A stretch of 64,000 nt of DNA from Leptospiraceae bacterium (GTDB lineage: Bacteria; Spirochaetota; Leptospiria; Leptospirales; Leptonemataceae), in NCBI GenBank assembly GCA_026005135.1, contig BPKM01000001.1, positions 806,001 through 870,000 of the forward strand, written 5' to 3'. Shown piece after piece: positions 27,988-38,089 of the stretch. The position numbers were made by a program, and so were the translations under genes. The stretch's first letter is position 1; each line of letters begins with the position of its first letter. The notes below the pieces were generated by a model. That model made no database searches and was not told the origin of the DNA. It saw only the letters and a list, made by a program, of their open reading frames with translations.

Positions 27988-29748
27988 ATGAATATAATAG
28001 ACTTACCAGAAGTAAAACAGATTATTAAAATCGGAAAAACCAATGGAGAAATCACATTCGATGAAATCAATGAACTTTTACCAGAAAAAATTATAAATTC
28101 AGAAAAAATTGAGGAAGTCTTTACTATACTTCATGACATGGGTATTCGTATTGTAGAAGAATATAGTCATTTTGATGGAGAAGATTTTGAAGAAGAAATA
28201 AAGAAAGTTTCTACTCCTACTAAAACAAATAAGATCAAGAAGCGTAAAAAAGAATCCAGTAGTGATGATCCAATTAAACAATATTTAAAAGAAATTGGTA
28301 AAGTTCATTTAATATCAGGCGATAAAGAAGTTTTTCTTGCAAAACGGATAGAAAATGGAGAAAAAATCATAGAAGAAACTGTATTACGTTCAACAATTTT
28401 AAGAATTCAATTTTCTAAATTAATGCCCAAAGTTCGCGCTGGGAAAATTAAAATAACAGATGTAATTTATACAGAAAGACCTTATGCTTTAACAGATAAG
28501 CAAATCAAAGAATTAGAAAAGAAATTCTTCGAAACAATGGAATTTGTAAAAAAAGAAGATAAAAAATTACAAGAAGCAAGAGCGAAATTGAAAAAATTAC
28601 AGGAAGGTACAAAAAAATGGCAGGAATATCAAGCAATTGTTCAGGAATGTCAGGGAAAAATTTATGAAAAAATGAAAGAGTTAGGTGTTTCTCAAAAGGA
28701 GATTCATAGAATTTCTGGAAAAATAAAAGGAATGGTAAATCGAATAAAAGAAATTCAAAAACATTTCTTATCATTAAAAGCAAAATATCAGAAAGATGTA
28801 AAACAAATTAAAGCATATAATCGTTTTATTGAAAAAAATGAAAATTTAGATATTGTAGAAAAAGAAATGGGATGTTCTGTAGAAGAAGTAAGAGAAATCA
28901 TAAAAGATATAAGAAATAATGAAAGAAAGTTAAGAAGAATGGAACAGGATGCTGGTTGTTCTATTCAAGATATATTGGATTGGGGAGAGGCAATTACAAG
29001 AGGCGAAAGAGAGATTGCACAGGCAAAAAAAGAATTAATTAAATCTAACTTAAGACTTGTTGTATCCATTGCAAAAAAATATGCAAATCGTGGTATGTCT
29101 TTCTTTGATTTAATTCAGGAAGGTAATATTGGTTTGATTAAAGCAGTTGATAAATTTGAATATAAAAAAGGTTTTAAATTTTCTACTTATGCAACATGGT
29201 GGATAAGACAGGCTATTACCAGAGCATTATCTGAACAAGCTCGAACTATAAGAATTCCTATTCATATGATAGAACAGGTAAATAAAATCAATAAAGAATC
29301 TCGTAGCTTTTTACAGGAATATGGTAGGGAACCAACAAATGAAGAATTAGCAGAACGTCTTGGTTGGTCTGTATCAAAAGTAAAATCTGTAAAAAGTATA
29401 GCCAAAGATCCTATTTCCTTAGAAACGCCTATTGGAGATGAAGAAGATTCTAAATTAGGTAATTTTATCGAAGATCAAAAAACAGAATCTCCATTAAATC
29501 AAACAGCTAATAAAATGTTACAGGAACAAATACGTGCAGTATTAAATACACTTCCAGCAAGAGAACAAAAAGTATTAAAAATGCGTTTTGGTTTAGAAGA
29601 TGGCTATATACATACATTAGAAGAAGTTGGATATGTTTTTCAGGTAACAAGAGAAAGAATCCGACAAATAGAAGCTAAGGCATTAAGAAGATTAAGACAT
29701 CCTTCCAGAAGTAAAAAACTAAAAGATTATTTAGAAGATGAATATTAA
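27988..29748 (+). CDS. rpoD: RNA polymerase primary sigma factor (sigma-70)
   Basis: 586 residues. Region 1.2 ([19 protein letters not shown]) begins near 90. Region 2 holds [57 protein letters not shown] in several parts, region 3 follows with [16 protein letters not shown], and region 4 ends with [15 protein letters not shown] and the helix-turn-helix [21 protein letters not shown] charged non-conserved stretch sits between regions 1.2 and 2. GAGG precedes the ATG. Housekeeping sigma, last gene of the rpsU-dnaG-rpoD operon. Confidence 0.97.
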   Translation: MNIIDLPEVKQIIKIGKTNGEITFDEINELLPEKIINSEKIEEVFTILHDMGIRIVEEYSHFDGEDFEEEIKKVSTPTKTNKIKKRKKESSSDDPIKQYLKEIGKVHLISGDKEVFLAKRIENGEKIIEETVLRSTILRIQFSKLMPKVRAGKIKITDVIYTERPYALTDKQIKELEKKFFETMEFVKKEDKKLQEARAKLKKLQEGTKKWQEYQAIVQECQGKIYEKMKELGVSQKEIHRISGKIKGMVNRIKEIQKHFLSLKAKYQKDVKQIKAYNRFIEKNENLDIVEKEMGCSVEEVREIIKDIRNNERKLRRMEQDAGCSIQDILDWGEAITRGEREIAQAKKELIKSNLRLVVSIAKKYANRGMSFFDLIQEGNIGLIKAVDKFEYKKGFKFSTYATWWIRQAITRALSEQARTIRIPIHMIEQVNKINKESRSFLQEYGREPTNEELAERLGWSVSKVKSVKSIAKDPISLETPIGDEEDSKLGNFIEDQKTESPLNQTANKMLQEQIRAVLNTLPAREQKVLKMRFGLEDGYIHTLEEVGYVFQVTRERIRQIEAKALRRLRHPSRSKKLKDYLEDEY

Positions 29749-29810
29749 TTTATTTATAATAATTTCTATAAAAATAAAACAATGTTTTAAAATTTTATAT
29801 CTATAAAAAA

Positions 29811-29828
29811 ATAGGCTTTGTTGCATAA
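29811..29828 (+). repeat. Solitary IS5/IS903-like terminal sequence
   Basis: ATAGGCTTTGTTGCATAA, one base different from 17621-17638. From memory, IS903 (IS5 family) ends in GGCTTTGTTGAATAAATC, so this may be a left-over end. No partner end or transposase is in the window. It lies about 120 bp left of the IS66-like element, in a 238-bp gap after rpoD. Confidence 0.3.
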
Positions 29829-29945
29829 AAACTTGTTATTTTTTTATTTATATAATATTATCTTTTAATTTTTTGTACTATAAAAAATCGTCTTAAACTT
29901 GCATAAATATGTTTGTGATATTTTAAAAAATTTTCGTTTTAATTA

Positions 29946-29953
29946 AGATTTTT
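29946..29953 (+). repeat. 8-bp target-site duplication, left copy
   Basis: AGATTTTT, identical to 30643-30650, directly abutting the GTAAGCG end at 29954. Confidence 0.8.
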
Positions 29954-30642
29954 GTAAGCGCTCAATTTATATTTTCGTAAATTATTTTATGCACATAATA
30001 TTTCGACGTCTTCTTCTACAAGCTCCCTTGCTCTGTAAAATCGATGCTCTATCCTGATCTCTGTAACATTTGTTACAAATTCATTGCCAATTTCCCTTAA
30101 CGGGACCCTCAATAGAGATACCTTATCATCAAACCTTCTATAACATTCCCATTCTATTAGTAACCTTATAATATGACTTACACTATATCCCGTCATCTCG
30201 GATATATCCTTTAATAATTGATGAATATTCTGACTTACTCTTACACAACAGTGTTCATAATCATTACATACTATCTGATAAATTTTTTTACTGGTTTTCT
30301 TTTGATTTGCTAATTTTTTTAATCTTTCTATGTATTTAGAAATAAGAAATAAAAACATATCCGAATAGCTGGAATGCTGATTTCTTAAATCCTGTAAATC
30401 TTCTTTATAGGGGATATAAATCATAAAGTGTAAAATAGTCGTATTGTTTGATTCCTCTAGTTCTTCGTTAGGACTTTGGATATTCTTTCTAATATAAGTA
30501 GCCATCAATAATTATAGTCTAATTTTTATTAAAAATCTTACTAAAAAAGTATAAGAAAATCAAATTTTTTTTTATAAAATCACAATTTAGAAGTAGAAAT
30601 TAATAGGAACTATAAAGTATACGGTGTTTTTTGAGCGCTTAC
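29954..30642. mobile_element. Non-autonomous element with IS66-like ends carrying a DUF1564-type gene
   Basis: 689 bp bounded by a perfect 12-bp inverted repeat: GTAAGCGCTCAA at 29954-29965 and its complement at 30631-30642. It is flanked by a perfect 8-bp direct repeat (AGATTTTT). Terminal GTAAGCG and 8-bp duplications are hallmarks of IS66-family elements. No transposase or TnpA/B/C-like frame is inside; the only gene is the DUF1564-like one on the minus strand. It must have been moved in trans by an element elsewhere in the genome. Perfect ends and duplication suggest recent insertion. Confidence 0.8.
29987..30505 (-). CDS. DUF1564-like protein carried in the IS66-ended element
   Basis: About 172 residues from the ATG at 30505 (MATYIRKN). 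The C-terminal half, KKTSKKIYQIV ... RVSQNIHQLLKDISEMTGYSVSHIIRLLIEWE, resembles DUF1564, a family I know from Leptospira; the last segment looks like a ribbon-helix-helix or helix-turn-helix, so DNA binding is plausible. It is cysteine-poor with no membrane segment. It is the only gene in the mobile element, so it is a passenger rather than a transposase. No strong Shine-Dalgarno. Confidence 0.5.
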   Translation of the reverse strand: MATYIRKNIQSPNEELEESNNTTILHFMIYIPYKEDLQDLRNQHSSYSDMFLFLISKYIERLKKLANQKKTSKKIYQIVCNDYEHCCVRVSQNIHQLLKDISEMTGYSVSHIIRLLIEWECYRRFDDKVSLLRVPLREIGNEFVTNVTEIRIEHRFYRARELVEEDVEILCA

Positions 30643-30650
30643 AGATTTTT
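30643..30650 (+). repeat. 8-bp target-site duplication, right copy
   Basis: AGATTTTT, identical to 29946-29953, directly following the element's right end at 30642. Confidence 0.8.
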
Positions 30651-30774
30651 TATAGTAGAGTTATGTAACAATGCTAAAAAATAAAAAATATATTTTAATC
30701 ATTTTTTAAAATTCTTGACAAATTTTCTATTAAAATGAAAAATTCTTTGTAAATAAAATTTCATGGAGAAGATT

Positions 30775-31797
30775 ATGACATGCGTAAGATGTATAAAATG
30801 TATTAAGCTTTATCAAAGTGCTTTTCCAAGAACATGGGAAAAATGGTACTTTGGTTTCTTTTTTAAAGCCTGTCATATAGAACCAGAAGATCTTTTCTGG
30901 GGTAATCCTTATGCTCCTATATGGTTTGTTGGAAGAAATCCAGCCGCCCAGGGGATCCAAGAACCATAATTTTAGATGAACGATGGGAATTGTTGTTAAA
31001 ACATTATGGTTATTTAATTACAGTTAGTAATCACTTTAAAAAATATTCTTCTATTGTAGGGAGTTTATTTCCTAAAAGAAATTTACAGATATGTTATACA
31101 GGCTTTTGCGATGCTGTAAAATGTTATAGTAAATCCTTTGCACCACATCCTGGTAGTAAAAAACCCAACCCCGCAAATAAACCTATTTATGAAACCTGTG
31201 TAACAAATTATTTAATAAAAAATTATCAAAATTATGAACCATATGTAATTATATTTCGAGGTGCTTTAGATCCCAAGATGTATAATAATCCACAAATATC
31301 TTATAAAGACGAAGTAATAAAAAGTTTTAATTCTATTGGAATTACATTAAATTTTCAAAATTGTCAATCTCAAGATTTACAATATGCCGTAGATTATAAT
31401 AATAAATTATTAGTAATTCTTAACGTTATTTGAAATCGATCAAAATATTTATAATAATAACATTCCTATATTAATAAAAAATTTTTTTTATGAATTAAAT
31501 CAAAAATCAAATAATCCAAGTTTATGTAATAACTATCCAAATGCACAAAACGCTCAAAATAATTGGAATCGGATCCTTGATTCATTAGCTTCCTATAATT
31601 TACCTGATTATAGAATTTTAACCACCACTGTAGGTAAAATGGATTTAAACGATGTTGAAGAAGTTTATAAAGGAAGAATTAGTAGTATTGACTGTTCCAA
31701 ATACTGTAAAGATCCCACACCAGATGCAAAACAAAAAGAACAAGAAATTTTAGAAATTTATGAAAAAGCAAGAGAATCTTTTAATGCTGCGATATAA
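30775..31797 (+). pseudogene. Uracil-DNA-glycosylase-like gene broken by two frameshifts
   Basis: Three consecutive open frames together give about 340 residues. Start ATG at 30775 has GGAG six bases upstream. Part 1 has a cysteine pair region CVRCIKCIKLYQSAF, then IWFVGRNPAAQG; the opening resembles the VGxxPG nucleotide-binding loop of UDG-superfamily enzymes, with Fe-S-type cysteines. At a GGGG run near 30953-30956 the frame moves by minus one to read GDPRTIILDERWELLLKHYGY. Part 2 ends at TGA near 31431. Part 3 (from about 31430) runs EIDQNIYNNN to SFNAAI. The superfamily call is uncertain; the break is clear. Short distance from the mobile element. Confidence 0.45.
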
Positions 31798-31830
31798 ATT
31801 AAATTTATAAATTATTTTTTAAAATTTTTA

Positions 31831-31861
31831 ATATACCACGGATTTTAAATTCGTGGTATAT
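31831..31861. terminator. Bidirectional terminator hairpin
   Basis: 10-bp stem ATATACCACG/CGTGGTATAT with an AT-rich upper stem. Followed by TTTTATA on the plus strand. It separates the convergent UDG-like gene and livF. Confidence 0.7.
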
Positions 31862-31862
31862 T

Positions 31863-32567
31863 TTATATACCTAAATAAGCTTTTTTTACATAATCGTTTT
31901 TTAATAGATTTTGTGCTTTATCGTGAAGAGTAATTTTACCAATTTCTAAAACATAACCTCTATCTGCTAATTGTAAGGTTTGATTAACATTTTGTTCAAC
32001 TATTAGAATTGTTTTTCCTTGGTTTTTTAATTGTTTAATGATAGAAAACATTTCTTTTACTATTATTGGTGCAAGTCCTAAGGAAGGTTCATCAAAAATT
32101 AATAATTCAGGTAAAGACATTAGTCCTCTGCCAATAGCAACCATTTGTTGCTCTCCACCTGATAATGTTCCAGCAAGTTGTTTTCTTCTTTCTTTTAGTT
32201 TTGGGAAAATTTGATAAATCATTTCTAATGTATCTTTTCTTTTCTTTTTCGCTTCTCCATGTAAAGCACCAATTAAAAGATTTTCTTCTACAGTCATTTC
32301 TGTAAAAAGTCTTCTAGCTTCTGGTATATGTGCTATTCCGTATTGAATTAATTTATGAGGTTTTTCTAAATGTAATTTTTTGTCTAAATAAAGTATTTCC
32401 CCTTTTTCTATTGGTATTAGACGAGAAATTGCTTTAAGTATTGTTGTTTTGCCAGCACCATTAGCACCTATTATAGCTACAATTTCATTTTTATTAACTT
32501 CAAAATTAACATCTTCAATTACTCTTACATCGCCATAAGAAATAAATAAATTTTTAATTTTAAGCAT
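31863..32567 (-). CDS. livF: Branched-chain amino acid ABC transporter ATPase LivF
   Basis: 234 residues with Walker A GANGAGKTT near 34-42, the signature LSGGEQQM near 134, Walker B LLIFDEPSLGLAP near 156, and the LivF-type tail ending in a YVKKAYLGI. Energises uptake by the LivHM permease with LivG. Start has AGGAG and overlaps livG by 8 bp. Last gene of the livKHMGF operon. Confidence 0.93.
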   Translation of the reverse strand: MLKIKNLFISYGDVRVIEDVNFEVNKNEIVAIIGANGAGKTTILKAISRLIPIEKGEILYLDKKLHLEKPHKLIQYGIAHIPEARRLFTEMTVEENLLIGALHGEAKKKRKDTLEMIYQIFPKLKERRKQLAGTLSGGEQQMVAIGRGLMSLPELLIFDEPSLGLAPIIVKEMFSIIKQLKNQGKTILIVEQNVNQTLQLADRGYVLEIGKITLHDKAQNLLKNDYVKKAYLGI

Positions 32568-33285
32568 GACTTTCTCCTAAGTATGCTTCTATTACTAAGG
32601 GATTTTGTGAAACTTCCTTTGGATTACCTTCTGCTATTTTTTCTCCATAATCTAATACAATGATATGATCTGATAATTGCATAATTACTTTCATATGATG
32701 TTCAATAATAAGAATACTTATACCTTTTTTTGTAATATTTCTGACTAATTCTATTGATAAATCCAATTCTGCTGGATTTAAACCAGCAAATGCTTCGTCT
32801 AATAATAATAATTCGGGTTGTGTCGCTAATGCTCGAGCAATTTCAAGTCTCTTTCTTTTTCCTAAGGGTAAACTTTTTGCTAATTTATCTTTATCATCAA
32901 TTAATCCAGTAAATTCTAAAATTTCTTTTGCAATTTCTTCTGCTTTATGATATGAATTTGTTCTTAAATAACTAGAAGCAATAACATTTTCAAGAACGTT
33001 TAATTTCGAAAGAGGTTTTACAATTTGAAACGTCCTAGCAATTCCTAACTGACAAATTTTGTGAGGTTTTAAGCCTGTTATATCATGATTTTTAAAAAAG
33101 ATTTTTCCCTTATCTGGTTTATAAAAACCATTTATAACATTAAATAAAGTAGTTTTACCAGCTCCATTAGGACCAATAATAGCAGTAATTTTTCCTTTTT
33201 CTGCTTTAAAAGTAATATTTTGTAATGCTTTTAATCCACCAAAACTCTTACTAATATTATTTACATTTAATATGTACTGTGTCAT
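32560..33285 (-). CDS. livG: Branched-chain amino acid ABC transporter ATPase LivG
   Basis: 241 residues: Walker A GPNGAGKTT near 37, the LivG mark GIARTFQ near 85 and the signature SLPLGKRKRLEIARAL (LPLG replacing LSGG, as is common in LivG). Walker B is LLLLDEAFAGLNPAE. Ends VIEAYLGE. Partners livF and livM/H in the same operon. Confidence 0.92.
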   Translation of the reverse strand: MTQYILNVNNISKSFGGLKALQNITFKAEKGKITAIIGPNGAGKTTLFNVINGFYKPDKGKIFFKNHDITGLKPHKICQLGIARTFQIVKPLSKLNVLENVIASSYLRTNSYHKAEEIAKEILEFTGLIDDKDKLAKSLPLGKRKRLEIARALATQPELLLLDEAFAGLNPAELDLSIELVRNITKKGISILIIEHHMKVIMQLSDHIIVLDYGEKIAEGNPKEVSQNPLVIEAYLGESHA

Positions 33286-33296
33286 AATTTTTTACC

Positions 33297-34247
33297 TTAT
33301 TTTTTGAATAATTTTATAATTTTTTTATAATCACCTACAATACCATTTGGTAGAAAAATAATAATTAAAATTAATAAAATTCCAAATAACGTTTGATGTG
33401 CTGCTTCTATACCTTTAATATTTCTTATGATTTCAGATAGAATAATCATAATGATTGAACCAATAAAAGGTCCCCAATAAGTTGCTACACCTCCTACCAT
33501 AACAATCATAATAGTGATAATAGATATATCATGTAGAGCAAATACAACCTTTGGATCAATATAGCCCATATAGTTCATATAAAATGAACCGGCAATACCT
33601 GTTATCATTCCACTTAACGTAAAAGATATTGTTTTATATAATGTTGTTGGTATACCTAAGGACTCAGCAGCATCCTGATCTTCTCTAATTGCTAAAAAAT
33701 AATATCCTATTTTCGAATGCATTAAAAATTTTATAAAATAGAAAATAAAAATAAATATAAAAAAAATAATATAATAATAAGGTTCTTTATCTATCCAGGT
33801 TCTTTTTTGTAACATTATACCTTCATCACCTTTGGTAAATGTATGAAGGTTTTCTGAAGTAATACGTAATACTTCTCCAGATGCTAAGGTTGCTAATGCA
33901 AAAAAAGGTCCTCTTAATCGTAAAACAATATATCCTAAAATAATAGAAAATAATATTAAAATTGGAATACATAATAACATTCCCCACCAACTGGAAATAT
34001 TACCATGTAAATATATTAGACCAGCTGTATAAGCACCTATTCCAAAAAATGCTGCATGTCCAAATGAAACCTGACCTGTAAATCCTCCTAATAAATTCCA
34101 GCTCATACCAATTATAGACCACATTAATGTTAAGATCATTATATGTAATAAGTAATTATTTTTAACAAATAAAGGAAAAATAAATAATATTAAAAAAATA
34201 AGAATTTCTAACTGAAATTTTTTATTTTTAAAATTTAAGAAACTCAT
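33297..34247 (-). CDS. livM: Branched-chain amino acid ABC transporter permease LivM
   Basis: 316-residue inner-membrane permease with about nine hydrophobic segments. The LivM family motifs GGFTGQVSFGHAAFFGIGAYTAG (39-80 region) and LAIREDQDAAESLGI (near 195-210) are clear. AGGGAA precedes the ATG. Works with LivH as the membrane channel. Confidence 0.92.
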   Translation of the reverse strand: MSFLNFKNKKFQLEILIFLILFIFPLFVKNNYLLHIMILTLMWSIIGMSWNLLGGFTGQVSFGHAAFFGIGAYTAGLIYLHGNISSWWGMLLCIPILILFSIILGYIVLRLRGPFFALATLASGEVLRITSENLHTFTKGDEGIMLQKRTWIDKEPYYYIIFFIFIFIFYFIKFLMHSKIGYYFLAIREDQDAAESLGIPTTLYKTISFTLSGMITGIAGSFYMNYMGYIDPKVVFALHDISIITIMIVMVGGVATYWGPFIGSIIMIILSEIIRNIKGIEAAHQTLFGILLILIIIFLPNGIVGDYKKIIKLFKK

Positions 34248-34261
34248 ATTAGTTCCCTAAA

Positions 34262-35173
34262 TTAAGTTGTTCGACGATTTCGAAATAATGATGCTATTCC
34301 ATTGGGTAGAAAAATTAAAATCAGGATGAAAATTATAAAACGTCCAACAGGTGCCCAACCCATTCCAAGATAAGTTGCTGTTAATGATTCAAATATTCCT
34401 AAGAATATTCCTCCCATAATTGCTCCTGTAGTAGATCCTAATCCACCTAAGATTGTTATTACAAATGCAATTAAAGTAAATTGACCACCTAAGGATGGAT
34501 ATAAATAATACATAGGAATGAAAAGACAACCTGCAACAGATACAAGAGCAGAACCTAATCCAAATGTAATAAGTCTCATTTTAGTAGTAGAAATACCTAC
34601 AATTCTTGCAGCATCATAATCCTGAGAAGTTGCACGTATAGAACGTCCTGTATCTGTTTTATATAAAAAAAACCAAAGTATAATAGTAATAAAAACCGCT
34701 GTTAAAAAAGATACTGTCCATACATATGAAAGTGATATATCCCATGGAGCATCTTTCCAGAAATCTTTTAAATACCATGCTTTGGTTGCATAAGAAACAG
34801 GTGTAGAACGATAATCAGATTTAAATATTAAAGTAATTATATTTGTCAATACCATTCCAATACCTACAGTTAATATGACTTGATTTTCTGGTAATATAGA
34901 TTCAACATTTACAACAGGTTGAATTAAATAATGTTGAAGAATTATACCTAAAATAAATGTCGTTGGTGCAACAATAATGATAGAAATATAAGGATCAATA
35001 TGAAATGTAGTAAATAACCACCATGCGAGATACATAGAAACCATCATTATTTCTCCATGGGCTAAATTGATAATTTTCATTACCCCCATTATTAAAGTCA
35101 TTCCTAATCCAATTAAAGCATATAATCCTCCAAGTAATATTCCAGAAATTAAAGATTGAAGGAATGATTCCAT
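34262..35173 (-). CDS. livH: Branched-chain amino acid ABC transporter permease LivH
   Basis: 303-residue permease. N-terminal GLIYGGLYALIGLG-type motif here reads GILLGGLYALIGLGMTLI, followed by INLAHGEIMMVSMYLAWW and the RATSQDYDAARIVGI loop near 190-205. About eight membrane segments. AAGGAG lies just upstream of the ATG. Forms the channel with LivM. Confidence 0.93.
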   Translation of the reverse strand: MESFLQSLISGILLGGLYALIGLGMTLIMGVMKIINLAHGEIMMVSMYLAWWLFTTFHIDPYISIIIVAPTTFILGIILQHYLIQPVVNVESILPENQVILTVGIGMVLTNIITLIFKSDYRSTPVSYATKAWYLKDFWKDAPWDISLSYVWTVSFLTAVFITIILWFFLYKTDTGRSIRATSQDYDAARIVGISTTKMRLITFGLGSALVSVAGCLFIPMYYLYPSLGGQFTLIAFVITILGGLGSTTGAIMGGIFLGIFESLTATYLGMGWAPVGRFIIFILILIFLPNGIASLFRNRRTT

Positions 35174-35207
35174 CTCATCTCCTTGCTTTTAGATACTTTA
35201 GATATAG

Positions 35208-36398
35208 TTATTTGCGTTCTTCCCATTTTGGAATAGGATAAACATAAGGCTTACTTGCAAATTTCTGAGGCCATATTGTCTCGTGTTTTCCATCTATTAC
35301 TTGTAAAACTAAGGTATCTATAAAATTTTGATTTTGAAAACCATCTTTATTTTCGAATTTTACAGGACCAAAAACTGTCATCATATCTGTTTGGGATAAT
35401 GCTTCGCGAATACTTTCAGAAGATAGATCTTTTGCTCTGTTTAATGCATCTGCAATTACGTATAAAGCAGAATATGCTTCTGCTGCATGATAACTTGGTA
35501 ATTTTCCAGTTCTTTCTTTGAATTTTTGAGCAAATTCTTTTGCTCCTGGATATTTTACTTCTGGACTCCATAATGTTGCAGTTACAACATATTCAGCTGC
35601 ATCTCCTGCATTTTCTATAAATTCAGGTATTGCAAAACCAGCTGCACCACCTGCAAAGAGATTTGCATTAATTCGTAATTCTTTAATTTGTTTCATTATT
35701 AAAGAAGCATCCATAACATAAGATACCATATAAATGATGTCTGGATTTAATGATTTTATTTTAGTTAAAATAGGTTTAAAATCTGGAGAACCTTTTTCAT
35801 ATTTTTCTTCTGCTAAAACTTTAATACCTAGATCCTTTATATCTTCTTTTATAGCTTTAGCTCCAGAAACTCCAAAATCAGAACTTTCATATAATATTAC
35901 AATTGTTTTCGGTTTAACTACTTCTTTTAAAAATGAAATTAAACCAGAAGAATAATATTTTGTTGATGGATTTATGCGAAATACATATTTATAATTTTGT
36001 CTTGTAATATCATCAGCTGCACCTGTCACTACGAGATAGGGAATTTTTCTTTCTTCTGCTACTGCTGCAATAGCTTTACTACAAGAAGAACTATATTCAC
36101 CAAGTAAAACAGGTTGTTGATTTTCATCTATTAATTTTTCTACAATAGCTCTTGAAATTTCTGGTTTTCCTTGAGAATCTTCAAATGATATAGATAATCT
36201 TTTTCCTTTTATTCCTCCTTTTGCATTGATTTCTTCCATAGCAATTAGATATGCTTCTTTTTCAATTTCACCAAAACTGGATTGGGAACCTGTTAAAGGT
36301 AAAGGAATTGTTAAATGTATCGTATTTTCTTCTTTTGACGAATTTTTACAAAAGGAAAAAAATAGAAAAACAATTAATATATTTAAAATTTTTTTCAT
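35208..36398 (-). CDS. livK: Branched-chain amino acid-binding lipoprotein LivK-like
   Basis: 396 residues. Signal peptide with lipobox FFSFC, then the periplasmic-binding fold (Peripla_BP_6): IPLPLTGSQSSFG, AYLIAMEEINAKGGIKG, and GAADDITRQNYKYVFRINPS. The lipidated form fits a diderm binding protein anchored to a membrane. It begins the livKHMGF operon; AGGAGA precedes the start. Specificity for branched-chain amino acids is inferred from the operon and family; amide or urea binders look similar. Confidence 0.88.
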   Translation of the reverse strand: MKKILNILIVFLFFSFCKNSSKEENTIHLTIPLPLTGSQSSFGEIEKEAYLIAMEEINAKGGIKGKRLSISFEDSQGKPEISRAIVEKLIDENQQPVLLGEYSSSCSKAIAAVAEERKIPYLVVTGAADDITRQNYKYVFRINPSTKYYSSGLISFLKEVVKPKTIVILYESSDFGVSGAKAIKEDIKDLGIKVLAEEKYEKGSPDFKPILTKIKSLNPDIIYMVSYVMDASLIMKQIKELRINANLFAGGAAGFAIPEFIENAGDAAEYVVTATLWSPEVKYPGAKEFAQKFKERTGKLPSYHAAEAYSALYVIADALNRAKDLSSESIREALSQTDMMTVFGPVKFENKDGFQNQNFIDTLVLQVIDGKHETIWPQKFASKPYVYPIPKWEERK

Positions 36399-36461
36399 AC
36401 TCTCTCTCCTGAATTTAATATTATTTTTTTTATATACTTTTTAGTATTAATTATTATCTTG

Positions 36462-37871
36462 TCAATTACTTTTTTGTTTCTGTACAGTACTAATTACAGC
36501 TTTTGCTACATTTTGCGCGACCATGGGGTCAAATACACTTGGAATAATATAATCTGGCATCAATTGATCTTCTGGAATGGTTTTAGCTATAGCATAAGAA
36601 GCTGCGAGTTTTATTTCATCTGTAATATATTTTGTTCTGCTATCTAATAATCCACGAAATAAACCGGGAAAACATAAAACATTATTGATTTGATTAGGAT
36701 AATCACTTCTGCCTGTTGCAATAATTTTAGCATAAGGTTGTGCTAATTCTGGTTTAATTTCTGGGTCTGGATTTGATAACGCAAAAATAATTGCATCTTT
36801 ATTCATTTTCTTTATAGATTCAACACTTAAAATATTAGGACCAGATAATCCAATAAAAATATCACTACCTTTTATTACTTCTTCTAAAGAACCTTTTTCA
36901 TTATAAGGATTTGTATTTTCAGCAAACCATCGTTTATATTGATTTAAGTCTTTTCTATCTTTGGTTACAGCACCATTTCTATCAAATCCTATAATATTTT
37001 TAATACCTAATTGTAATAACATTTTAGTACATGCTATACCAGCTGCACCCACACCAACTAAAATAACTTTAACATCTTCGTATTTCTTTTGAACAATTTT
37101 TAAAGCATTAATTATTGCAGCAGTGACAACAATTGCAGTACCATGTTGATCATCGTGAAATACTGGAATATTTAATTCTTTTGTTAAACGCTCTTCTATT
37201 TCGAAGCACCTTGGAGCTGCAATATCTTCTAAGTTTATGCCACCAAAAACTGGCTCTATTTGTTTAACGATATGTATAATTTCTTCCACATTTTGAGTTT
37301 TTAAACATATAGGAAATGCATCTATATTAGCAAATGTTTTAAATAACATAGCTTTACCTTCCATAACAGGTAAAGCTGCTTCTGGACCTAAATTTCCTAA
37401 TCCCAGAACTGCACTACCATCAGTAACAACAGCAACACTATTACATTTAATAGTAAAATCATATACTTTTTCTGGATATTTATAAATTTCATTACATACT
37501 TTTGCAACTCCAGGTGTATAAAAAATAGAAAGGTCTTCGCGATTAAAAATTGGTTTTTTACTTTTTATTTCTAATTTACCACCTAAATGGTTAAGTAAAA
37601 TATGATCAACTGCATAAATAATTTCTATATCTTTAAATTGTAATAATGCATTTTCTATTTGTTTTGCAATTTCTTCATTAACTGTTTTTATAGTTATATC
37701 TCTAATCGTATATTCCTTAGTAACTTCAATGGTATCAATTGCACCAAATTCTGCTGGAAATTCTGCAATAATATTGGTAGTTTTAGCTAATACACCAATT
37801 TTATTTTTAAGTTTAATTCTAAATGTATATTGATATTCTAATGGTTGATTTTCAATATTATAATGACTCAT
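36462..37871 (-). CDS. NAD(P)-dependent malic enzyme with N-terminal ACT domain
   Basis: Oxidative decarboxylation of malate to pyruvate. The first 90 or so residues form an ACT-type regulatory domain ([26 protein letters not shown]), then the malic enzyme core: [69 protein letters not shown] and the Rossmann [16 protein letters not shown] chosen at 37871; an upstream ATG at 37886 would add five residues. The ACT domain suggests amino-acid feedback control. Convergent position before livK, separate transcription unit. Confidence 0.9.
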   Translation of the reverse strand: MSHYNIENQPLEYQYTFRIKLKNKIGVLAKTTNIIAEFPAEFGAIDTIEVTKEYTIRDITIKTVNEEIAKQIENALLQFKDIEIIYAVDHILLNHLGGKLEIKSKKPIFNREDLSIFYTPGVAKVCNEIYKYPEKVYDFTIKCNSVAVVTDGSAVLGLGNLGPEAALPVMEGKAMLFKTFANIDAFPICLKTQNVEEIIHIVKQIEPVFGGINLEDIAAPRCFEIEERLTKELNIPVFHDDQHGTAIVVTAAIINALKIVQKKYEDVKVILVGVGAAGIACTKMLLQLGIKNIIGFDRNGAVTKDRKDLNQYKRWFAENTNPYNEKGSLEEVIKGSDIFIGLSGPNILSVESIKKMNKDAIIFALSNPDPEIKPELAQPYAKIIATGRSDYPNQINNVLCFPGLFRGLLDSRTKYITDEIKLAASYAIAKTIPEDQLMPDYIIPSVFDPMVAQNVAKAVISTVQKQKSN

Positions 37872-38089
37872 AATATTAATAACCATAAAAATCGACTTTT
37901 TAAAGAATGCGATAATTTTTTATAAAAGGTCTAAAAATTAAATTGCCAATTAATTTGATATAAATTTAATTAATAAAAAATATATAAATAAACTAAAAAA
38001 TAATCTTTTTTTAGGAGGTTTATTACTCAAAAAAAGTAAATAGTTTAATAGAACAAACATTCAATAAATATTAATTAGAAATAAAAATA

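Noticed and set aside
30730-30960. 76-codon frame on the minus strand opposite the UDG-like gene
   Set aside because: Shadow of the plus-strand coding sequence; no ribosome-binding site or recognisable motif.
38010-38060. AGGAGG at about 38015, possible start of a small gene
   Set aside because: No ATG, GTG or TTG with a useful frame follows; the frames end within a few codons.
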